The notes under the pieces are model-generated. The model was given only the letters and a program-made list of their open reading frames with translations, was not told the origin of the DNA and made no database searches. A DNA stretch of 46,414 bases, taken from NCBI GenBank assembly GCA_041690535.1, contig JAWLHA010000033.1:1-46414 (forward strand). The letters are read 5' to 3'. Shown here piece after piece: positions 40,221-46,414 of this stretch (position 1 is the first letter of the stretch; each line of letters begins with the position of its first letter). The stretch is from JAWLHA01 sp041690535 (GTDB lineage Bacteria > Pseudomonadota > Gammaproteobacteria > Thiohalomonadales > Thiohalomonadaceae). The translations under genes were made by a program, and so were the position numbers.

Positions 40221-41333
40221 ATGGAAGGCCCCGCAAGCCGTCGTCCGCTCAACCGCCGCCAAGGGGGTGCCGCCACCTTGCTCACCACCGTTGTGCTGCT
40301 CGCGGCGGCGAGTCTGGTCACCCTGTTCACCGCCCGCAGCGTGGTGACTCAGCAGCAGATGGCGCGGGATCACTACCGTTCCATGCAGGCCCTGGAGGCG
40401 GCGGAAGCAGGGCTGCAATACGGGCTCGCGTACCTGCGCAGCGGCGGCCCGGATCAGGTGGACAACGCAAGCGGCTCCGCCGGCGCCGATGGTGAGCCCG
40501 ACCAGCTCCGGGGAAGGCAGGACGACGGCACCACCTTCGAGGTGAACCTGGACCAGGAGGGGGAGGAGATCACGCTCTCCACCGAGGGAGCCAGCCTCGA
40601 TGCGGGGGTCCGCCGCACGATGCTCAGCAAAGTCCGACTGCTCCGGCCCTTGCAACGCGCCCCCCGACAGCCGCTTCTCGCCAAGGGTGATGTTGACCTT
40701 GGCGGCAACGGCACCATCACCAACGGGCACACGATCGGCACCATCCGCTGCGGCGGGGCGGCCAGCCTGGGCGGCTCCGGCGGGACCCGCATCGCCAGCG
40801 GTGAGGGCGGACTGCTTCCGAGCAGTGGGCGAGGCCGCCTCGGAGTCGATGTGGTCGCTGGCGATCCGCATCTGGCGACCGCCAGTGGCGAGATGCTCTT
40901 CCGACACTACTTTGGCGCCGACAAGGAGGTGGTTCGCACCCGGGCGCCCCTTGAGGCCACCGCCACCGCCGAGCTGCAAGGGCAGACCGACAAGCTGCTC
41001 TGGGTGAATGGCGATCTCGAACTCAGCGCGAACAGCCGCCTCGGCTGCAGCCTGGCGCCGCCGGAACCGTGCCTGGTCGCCGCCGCAGATCCGGTGATTC
41101 TCGTGGTCGATGGCAACCTGACCGCCTCCGGCACGGTGGATATCTACGGGGTGGTCTTCATCACGGGCGATTGGGAGGTGCAGGGCAACTTCTCAATCCA
41201 GGGTGCGGTCATTGTCGCGGGCAGTGTAGGGGGCAGCGGTAACCTGGAGGTGGTCTTCGAGCCCACCCTCGTCGCCCCCGAGGCGTTCTCGCCCCTCCCT
41301 GCGGCGCTCACAGGGACATGGAGGGACTGGTAA
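40221..41333 (+). CDS. pilX: PilX-like pilus assembly protein with a long C-terminal domain
   Basis: A 370-residue protein. The N-terminus has the PilX pattern: QGGAATLLTTVVLLAAASLV, no Glu5-type prepilin signature, then MQALEAAEAGLQYGLAYLRS. The C-terminal two-thirds is glycine-rich with repeated short strands (DVDLGGNGTITNG, GNLTASGTVDIYGVVFITGD, GNFSIQGAVIVAGSVGGSGN) suggestive of a beta-helix. GAGGAGAGG precedes the ATG (40210-40218). The pilV start follows directly after the stop. Confidence 0.82.
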   Translation: MEGPASRRPLNRRQGGAATLLTTVVLLAAASLVTLFTARSVVTQQQMARDHYRSMQALEAAEAGLQYGLAYLRSGGPDQVDNASGSAGADGEPDQLRGRQDDGTTFEVNLDQEGEEITLSTEGASLDAGVRRTMLSKVRLLRPLQRAPRQPLLAKGDVDLGGNGTITNGHTIGTIRCGGAASLGGSGGTRIASGEGGLLPSSGRGRLGVDVVAGDPHLATASGEMLFRHYFGADKEVVRTRAPLEATATAELQGQTDKLLWVNGDLELSANSRLGCSLAPPEPCLVAAADPVILVVDGNLTASGTVDIYGVVFITGDWEVQGNFSIQGAVIVAGSVGGSGNLEVVFEPTLVAPEAFSPLPAALTGTWRDW

Positions 41334-42278
41334 ATGGGAGGGGCACAGAGGGGATCGACGCTGATCGAAGCACTTGTCGCGCTGGCCGTCTTTTCGATCA
41401 GCTTCGCTGCGATCGCCCATCTGCAGCTGGAGCTGCTGCGCAGGGGGTGGGAGTTGCGGGCTCGCGCCGCAGCACTGCACCTCGCGGGAGACAAACTGGC
41501 CGAACTGCGCACACAGTCCGAACCGGCGCAATATGGGGCGCTGGCGACGAGCGATGCCCCGGAGTCAGTGACGGTCGGAAGCACCACCTTCGAGCGCACG
41601 TGGACGGTCACCCCCCGCGCCGACCCGCCGCGCAAGGAGATCGCCGTCGCGGTCACCTGGGGCAGCGCCGGGCGGCCGACGCACCGAATGGCCCTGAGCA
41701 GCACCCTGGCGTGGCAGGACCCGGTCCTGGCGGCTGCGGCAACCGAGCCCCCCGCGGGACCGCTCATCCCCGAGCCCGCGGGCGGCGGCATGCAAGGCGA
41801 CAAGACGCTATCGGAGGGCCGCTGGGATGCGCACGACAATGGCGACGGCACCTGGGTCGCCACCAATCCCACCTCGGGAGAGGTGGAACTGCTGGACGGC
41901 GACGGCCGTGTGGTGCTCAAGGTGCCTGACGGTCTGGTGCGGCTCAAGGGGACCATCACCCTCGCCGCGGGGGTGCACACCCGGGTCGACCTGACCGGGG
42001 TGCGCCCCCTGACCTCCGCGACCGGCCACTGCGTGTGGCCGGCCGAGGCAACCCGACCGCCCGTCTTCCACTGCTACGTGGCACGCCAGTGGTATGGCAA
42101 CCTCGGCGTGGTCGGTTTCCACTCCCACGATGAGCTCTGCCCGGCGGTGCGCCGCTACACCGCCGCGGTGGGCACCCACCCGGACCTTGTCCCAGTGGAG
42201 GAAGAAGAGGGTTCGCTTCCGGTGGCGGAACTGCCCCACCAGGACTTCGTGATCCAGAGAGGGGGGCCGTGCGAGTGA
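41334..42278 (+). CDS. pilV: PilV-like minor pilin with an extended C-terminal region
   Basis: A 314-residue protein with prepilin motif RG/STLIEALVALAVFSISFA (Glu5) and PilV-like LRARAAALHLAGDKLAELR. The pilin-like part ends near residue 140; a further 170 residues (from about GGGMQGDKTLSEGRWDAHDN) are unfamiliar and contain a few cysteines and a strand-rich section. The ATG abuts the pilX stop. No PilY1 or PilE gene follows; argH comes next on the other strand. Confidence 0.8.
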   Translation: MGGAQRGSTLIEALVALAVFSISFAAIAHLQLELLRRGWELRARAAALHLAGDKLAELRTQSEPAQYGALATSDAPESVTVGSTTFERTWTVTPRADPPRKEIAVAVTWGSAGRPTHRMALSSTLAWQDPVLAAAATEPPAGPLIPEPAGGGMQGDKTLSEGRWDAHDNGDGTWVATNPTSGEVELLDGDGRVVLKVPDGLVRLKGTITLAAGVHTRVDLTGVRPLTSATGHCVWPAEATRPPVFHCYVARQWYGNLGVVGFHSHDELCPAVRRYTAAVGTHPDLVPVEEEEGSLPVAELPHQDFVIQRGGPCE

Positions 42279-42411
42279 TCTCTTCCTCCCCCGAGGGCGG
42301 TCTGCCCCCGAACCCTGAACTGACGCGCCGGGCCGCACGCACTCAGCCTGCCCTCATGACGGAGGCGCACGAGACCTTAGCGGCAGTGATGGGAGGCTTT
42401 CGCGCCGCAGA

Positions 42412-42451
42412 CCTTCCCCTGCTGCCCCAGGGCGGGGCGGGCAGAGGAAGG
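42412..42451. terminator. Possible bidirectional terminator between pilV and argH
   Basis: CCTTCCCCTGC (42412-42422) pairs with GCAGAGGAAGG (42441-42451) at 10 of 11 positions around a GC-rich loop. It lies between convergent pilV and argH, ending 12 bases from the argH stop. There is no clear T run. Confidence 0.3.
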
Positions 42452-42462
42452 GGTCGCAGCGA

Positions 42463-43857
42463 TCAGCCCTGGAGCCGCGCCCGGGCCCGCCCCACAGCGG
42501 CCTGCACCTGTTCCGGAGCGGTTCCGCCCAGATGGTTGCGTGCGCGCACCGAACCCTCCAGGGTGAGCACGTCGAACACATCCTCGCCGATGGCCTTGGA
42601 GAAGCCGCGCAGCTCCTCCAGGGACATCTCCGACAGGTCGCGTCCGCTGTCCACGCCAAGACGGACCGCCTTGCCCACAATCTCGTGGGCATCGCGGAAG
42701 GGTACCCCCTTGCGCACCAGGTAGTCGGCCAGGTCGGTGGCCGTGGAGAAGCCCCGCCGCGCCGCCTCCCGCATCGACTCCCGCTTCACGCTGATCGCCC
42801 CCATCATGTCGGCGTAGACCTTGAGGGAGCCACGCACCGTGTCGATGGTATCGAACAGCGGCTCCTTGTCTTCCTGGTTGTCCTTGTTGTAGGCCAGCGG
42901 CTGCCCCTTCATCAGGGTCAGCAGCGCCATGAGATGGCCGTTGACCCGCCCGCTCTTGCCCCGCACCAGCTCCGGCACGTCGGGGTTCTTCTTCTGCGGC
43001 ATGATGGAGGAGCCGGTGCAGAAGGCGTCGCCGATGTCCACGAAATTGAACTGGGAGGAGGTCCACAGCACCAGCTCCTCGGAGAAGCGGGAGAGGTGGG
43101 TCATGAGGATGGCCGCCCAGCTGGTGAATTCGATGGCGAAGTCGCGATCGGAGACCGCGTCGAGGGAGTTCTCGCAGATGCGCTCGAAGCCGAGCTCGGC
43201 GGCGGTGAGGCTCCGGTCGATGGGGTAGCTGGTGCCGGCCAGGGCGGCGGCCCCCAGCGGCATGGCGTTGACCCGCTTGCGGCAGTCGGCCAGCCGTTCC
43301 CCATCGCGCTGCAGCATCTCGTTCCAGGCCAGCATGTGGTGGCCGAAGGTGACCGGCTGGGCGGTCTGCAGGTGGGTGAAGCCGGGCATGATGGTGTCGG
43401 CCTCCCGCTCGGCCAGGTCGATGAGCGCGCGCTGCAGCCGCGTCAGCTCCCCGGCGATCACGTCGATCTCATCGCGCAGGTAGAGGCGCACGTCGGTGGC
43501 CACCTGATCGTTGCGCGAGCGCCCGGTGTGCAGCTTCTTGCCCGCCCCGCCGATGCGGTCGGTCAGGCGCTTTTCGATATTCATGTGCACATCTTCGAGG
43601 GCGATGGACCAGGGGAACTCCCCCCGCTCGCACTCCCCGAGCACCTCGGTGAGGCCGGCGACGATGGCGTCCCGCTCCTCGGCCGTAAGCACGCCCACCT
43701 GGGCGAGCATGTTGGCGTGCGCGATGGAGCCGCGGATGTCGTGGCGGTAGAGGCGCTGATCAAAGCCCACCGAGGCGGTGAAAGCCTCCACAAAGGCGTT
43801 GGTGGGCTCGGTAAAGCGCCCGGTCCAGGGCTTTTCAACGGTCTTCTGGTTGCTCAT
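42463..43857 (-). CDS. argH: Argininosuccinate lyase
   Basis: ArgH cleaves argininosuccinate to arginine and fumarate, the last step of arginine synthesis. The 464-residue protein has the superfamily signature GSSIMPQKKNP (282-292) with the catalytic serine loop, the conserved histidine in MPGFTHLQTAQP (His162), and HTGRSRNDQVATD. It is divergent from algZ-algR, the same neighbourhood as in Pseudomonas. All key residues are intact. Confidence 0.97.
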   Translation of the reverse strand: MSNQKTVEKPWTGRFTEPTNAFVEAFTASVGFDQRLYRHDIRGSIAHANMLAQVGVLTAEERDAIVAGLTEVLGECERGEFPWSIALEDVHMNIEKRLTDRIGGAGKKLHTGRSRNDQVATDVRLYLRDEIDVIAGELTRLQRALIDLAEREADTIMPGFTHLQTAQPVTFGHHMLAWNEMLQRDGERLADCRKRVNAMPLGAAALAGTSYPIDRSLTAAELGFERICENSLDAVSDRDFAIEFTSWAAILMTHLSRFSEELVLWTSSQFNFVDIGDAFCTGSSIMPQKKNPDVPELVRGKSGRVNGHLMALLTLMKGQPLAYNKDNQEDKEPLFDTIDTVRGSLKVYADMMGAISVKRESMREAARRGFSTATDLADYLVRKGVPFRDAHEIVGKAVRLGVDSGRDLSEMSLEELRGFSKAIGEDVFDVLTLEGSVRARNHLGGTAPEQVQAAVGRARARLQG

Positions 43858-43991
43858 GGGGACTCTTTCAGGTCGGAGCTGGCGATGGGGGCGCAGTATA
43901 AGCGATCCGCCTGCCCCCCCGCAGCATGGGGGCGCGCCTTCGGCGAGGTCCCGGCCTTCACCCCGGCACAGGGGCCCGGTATCATGCGGCC

Positions 43992-45038
43992 GTGCCCCGC
44001 GAACAACAAGACAACGATGCCGGCTTCTTCCTGCCCGATTTCTGCGGTCTGCGGGCCGTCTTTGCCGTGGTGGTTCTCTCCGAGCTGTTTGCCTTTGTGC
44101 TGGTGTTGGCCGACAGCGCTTCGCGCGCCGATCCCTGGGGCAGCCTGGCGCTGACCTCGCTCTTCATGCAGTGGGCCGGCCTGTGCAGCGCCGCGCTGCT
44201 GTGCGTCACCCGCAATGCCCTGGCCCGGCTGGGGGTCTACGCCCCCACCGCCAGCTACCTGCTCCTGCTCGCGCTGGTGGCCGCCCTCAGCGAAGGGGCG
44301 TTCCTGCTGCTCGGGGATGTGGCGCGCGGCTCCGGACTCGACCAGGGGGAGCTGCTGCTGCGCAACCTGGCCATCGGCGCCATCGTCATTGCCCTGGCGC
44401 TGCGGTACTTCTATGTGCAGCACCAATGGAAGCGCCGCCTCAAGGCCGAGTCCGAGGCCCGCCTCCAGGCACTGCAGGCACGGATCCGTCCCCACTTCCT
44501 GTTCAACAGCATGAACACCATCGCCAGCCTCACCCGCAGTGATCCCCTGGCGGCGGAGGAGGCGGTGGAGGACATGGCGGACCTGTTTCGCGCCAGCCTC
44601 GGCGATGGACGGCAGCTGATCCCCCTGGCCGAGGAGCTGTTCCTCACCCGCCGCTATCTGCACATGGAGAAACTGCGCCTTGGCGAGCGCCTGGCGGTGG
44701 AGTGGTCCGTCGACCCGGCCGCCGAGGAAGTTCAGATCCCCCCCCTCACCCTGCAGCCCTTGGCGGAGAACGCCATTTACCACGGGATCGAACCGCAGCC
44801 CGGGGGCGGTTGCGTCACCATCCGCGTGCAAAAGGCGGGGGGGACGGTGGCCATCGAGCTCACCAATCCGGTGGCTCCACCCGGAGGCCCCTCCCACTCC
44901 GGAGGGAACCGCATCGCCCTGGAGAATGTGAAACAACGCCTGGCAGCGCACTTTGGCGACAGCGCGGGATTGCAAACCACCCTGGCGGAGGGTCGGTTCC
45001 GGGTACAGCTGAGCTTGCCGACGAGGGACATGTCATGA
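43992..45038 (+). CDS. algZ: LytS-type sensor histidine kinase AlgZ (FimS)
   Basis: A 348-residue membrane kinase partnering AlgR. The N-terminus FFLPDFCGLRAVFAVVVLSE is family-typical and leads into four transmembrane helices (about 22-140). The cytoplasmic His_kinase domain has the phosphoacceptor motif IRPHFLFNSMNTIASL (His168) and an ATPase part with LQPLAENAIYHGI. GTG at 43992 gives the usual length, as the conserved part begins just after; ATG 43926 in the same frame is possible. Its stop overlaps algR (ATGA). In Pseudomonas this pair controls alginate and type IV pili; the minor-pilin operon lies nearby here. Confidence 0.9.
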   Translation: MPREQQDNDAGFFLPDFCGLRAVFAVVVLSELFAFVLVLADSASRADPWGSLALTSLFMQWAGLCSAALLCVTRNALARLGVYAPTASYLLLLALVAALSEGAFLLLGDVARGSGLDQGELLLRNLAIGAIVIALALRYFYVQHQWKRRLKAESEARLQALQARIRPHFLFNSMNTIASLTRSDPLAAEEAVEDMADLFRASLGDGRQLIPLAEELFLTRRYLHMEKLRLGERLAVEWSVDPAAEEVQIPPLTLQPLAENAIYHGIEPQPGGGCVTIRVQKAGGTVAIELTNPVAPPGGPSHSGGNRIALENVKQRLAAHFGDSAGLQTTLAEGRFRVQLSLPTRDMS

Positions 45039-45772
45039 GGGTGCTGATCGTCGATGATGAAGCCCCCGCCAGGGAGCGCCTGCGCCGCCTGCTGGGGGAG
45101 ATTGAGGGGGTCGAGGTGGTCGGCGAGGCCGAGGAGGGGCGCCGGGCGCTGCAGCTGGCGGAGGCCACCGGCGCGGAAGTTGTGCTGCTCGATATCCGCA
45201 TGCCCGGCATGGACGGACTGGAAGCGGCGAGCCACCTCGCCACGCTGCGGGAGCCGCCAAGCGTCATTTTCACCACCGCCTATGGGGAGCACGCCCTGGC
45301 CGCCTTCGAGGCGGAGGCGGTGGACTATCTGCTGAAACCCGTTCGCAGGGAACGCCTGGAGCGGGCCCTGGAGAAGGTCCGGCGCCTCACCCCGGTGCAG
45401 CGGGCGGCCCTACCGGCCGGCCGGCGCACTCACCTTGGCACACAGCACGGCGGCAGTGTGCGCCTGGTGCCGGTGGCCGAGATCCTCTACCTGCGTGCCG
45501 CGGACAAGTACGTCACCGCCCACACCACCGGCGGCGAGGCGTTGCTGGAGGAGAGTCTCAAAGCCCTGGAAGAGGAATTCGGCGACCTGTTCATACGCAT
45601 TCACCGCAACGCCCTGGTGGCCCGCGCCGCACTGATCGGCATCGAGCGGGGGGCGGAGGGGACGTGGCATGCCCGCCTGCGGGGCCTGTCCGACCGCCCC
45701 GAGATCAGCCGCCGTCACGTCTCGGCGATCCGCAACCTGCTGAAGGCGGTGACTCAGCAGGCGGTGTTGTAG
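45035..45772 (+). CDS. algR: LytTR response regulator AlgR
   Basis: A 245-residue regulator: receiver (1-120, phosphoacceptor Asp53 in LLDIRMPGMD, acidic pocket IVDDE, Thr in FTTAYG, Lys in LLKPVRRE) and C-terminal LytTR DNA-binding domain (about 138-240, with ILYLRAADKYVTAHTTGGEA and IHRNALVARAALIGIE). The ATG overlaps the algZ stop. Its 3' end overlaps by 19 bases the stop of the convergent thioredoxin-like gene. Confidence 0.95.
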   Translation: MRVLIVDDEAPARERLRRLLGEIEGVEVVGEAEEGRRALQLAEATGAEVVLLDIRMPGMDGLEAASHLATLREPPSVIFTTAYGEHALAAFEAEAVDYLLKPVRRERLERALEKVRRLTPVQRAALPAGRRTHLGTQHGGSVRLVPVAEILYLRAADKYVTAHTTGGEALLEESLKALEEEFGDLFIRIHRNALVARAALIGIERGAEGTWHARLRGLSDRPEISRRHVSAIRNLLKAVTQQAVL

Positions 45773-46293
45773 CGGGGCGCATCCTGGCACTGCATCACCG
45801 GCGCCGCCCGCACCCGGGACAACGCCGTCTCGATACGCTCATCCAGATAGCCGCCGAAGAAGTCGGGGGTGGTCAGGCCCACCATCTTTTGACTCATTTG
45901 TCGTCCCTCGGCGTCCAGAAACACGATGGTGGGGGTCACAAAGGCCCCGTAGCGGTTCACCAACGCTTCGACGCCAATCGGGCGCCCGTCAAAATCGCGC
46001 ACCTCCCCAAGGCTGTCCACCTTCAGTTGGCGAATGATCACCCGGTCGGTGTAGTCCCCGCTGATAAGCATCGGCTTGAGAAACTCCTCCTCCACCCGCA
46101 TGCAGTACCCGCAGTATTCCGCCGAAAACATCAGGAGAATGGGCACCTTCCGCTCCCTGGCGAGCGCCCCCTCCCGGCTCAGGTCGGTCACTGCGTGCAC
46201 CGTCACCCCCTGGGCGCCCAGCGGACCGGCCGCACCGAACAACAACATGAAGCCCAGCAGGGCCGAAAATCCGCTACGTACCATTGCCTTCAC
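45754..46293 (-). CDS. Secreted thioredoxin-fold protein
   Basis: A 179-residue exported thioredoxin-like protein: signal peptide (FSALLGFMLLFGAAGPLGAQ), active-site CGYC (Cys61, Cys64) in FSAEYCGYCMRVEEEF, and the cis-proline strand FVTPTIVFLDAEG. It resembles SoxW/thioredoxin-related proteins reducing periplasmic disulfides, though its partner is unknown. The GTG at 46293 has GGAGGAG (46298-46304) four bases upstream and is preferred; ATG 46284 is an alternative. The frame stays open to 46398, but there it reads the dispersed repeat (copy I). Its 3' end overlaps algR. Confidence 0.85.
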   Translation of the reverse strand: MKAMVRSGFSALLGFMLLFGAAGPLGAQGVTVHAVTDLSREGALARERKVPILLMFSAEYCGYCMRVEEEFLKPMLISGDYTDRVIIRQLKVDSLGEVRDFDGRPIGVEALVNRYGAFVTPTIVFLDAEGRQMSQKMVGLTTPDFFGGYLDERIETALSRVRAAPVMQCQDAPRYNTAC

Positions 46294-46335
46294 AGCACTC
46301 CTCCACCCGAACAGGGTCTCAAGGGGTGATAACCC

Positions 46336-46414
46336 CAGGGTGAACGCATACTCACCCAAGAGCGACGTAAGTCCTTGAAAGCAGGTCGACGGCCGCATGG
46401 ACGCGGCCGTCGAA
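46336..46414 (+). repeat. Dispersed repeat family, copy I (runs off the window end)
   Basis: CAGGGTGAACGCATACTCAC, then GCGACGTAAGTCCTTGAAAG, then CAGGTCGACGGCCGCATGGA and the inner palindrome GACGGCCGC...GCGGCCGTC. It matches copy C over its whole visible length. It begins 43 bases upstream of the thioredoxin-like start. Confidence 0.9.

Overview
The window is GC-rich, densely coded bacterial chromosome. Several blocks point to a gammaproteobacterium: cyaY divergent from lptM-lysA-dapF-DUF484-xerC, a class I adenylate cyclase, argH divergent from algZ-algR, and a minor-pilin operon of the FimT/PilW/PilX/PilV type. The FixL/FixJ-like cluster and the diheme cytochrome fused to DUF302 would fit a sulfur-oxidising or purple sulfur relative (Chromatiales-like), but that is inference only. 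I saw no rRNA, tRNA, CRISPR array, transposase or phage gene.

Layout. 1-9.9 kb is a type I restriction-modification locus: hsdM (5' end outside the window), hsdS, a DUF6933-like gene translationally coupled to an AlbA_2/ATPase-fold protein, hsdR, then a SEC-C protein. 10.0-13.7 kb has a LEA-type lipoprotein, a NERD-nuclease/UvrD-like helicase fusion, and a secreted protein that looks frameshifted near its end. 13.7-17.3 kb (minus strand) carries a small cysteine-rich protein, a lone receiver, a FixJ-like regulator and a membrane sensor kinase; two nearly identical palindromes lie upstream of the first two. 17.4-20.3 kb has a lipoprotein and a TraF-like outer-membrane barrel protein. 20.7-26 kb has a retropepsin-like protein, a large mechanosensitive channel, a DHH phosphoesterase and a FliL-like protein. 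26.6-31.8 kb is the xerC-DUF484-dapF-lysA-lptM/cyaY block, with a CoA-binding protein inserted between lysA and dapF. 32-34.2 kb has a DUF938 methyltransferase, the diheme cytochrome-DUF302 fusion and a second DUF302 protein. 34.4-38 kb has cyaA, a DUF1496-like gene and a MazG-like pyrophosphohydrolase. 38.7-42.3 kb is the minor-pilin operon. 42.5-46.3 kb has argH, algZ, algR and a secreted thioredoxin-like protein.

The most unusual feature is a family of dispersed, palindromic, intergenic repeats. I count nine full or partial copies, at about 9.97, 20.46, 26.06, 34.22, 37.54, 38.10, 38.28, 38.40 and 46.34 kb. Each has a terminus resembling AGGTAAACGCATACTNAC and most share a core with TCACGGCCGTGCTGTGAG and TGTAAGTCCTTGAAAGCAGG. 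The smallest copy is 71 bp with 18-bp perfect inverted ends. Others are expanded by inner palindromes or nested, including one interrupted by a second inverted-repeat element that itself carries a REP doublet. No mobilising enzyme is in the window, so this looks like a non-autonomous MITE/REPIN-like family. Other palindromic repeats of more familiar types sit at 2.55, 21.2 and 40.0 kb.
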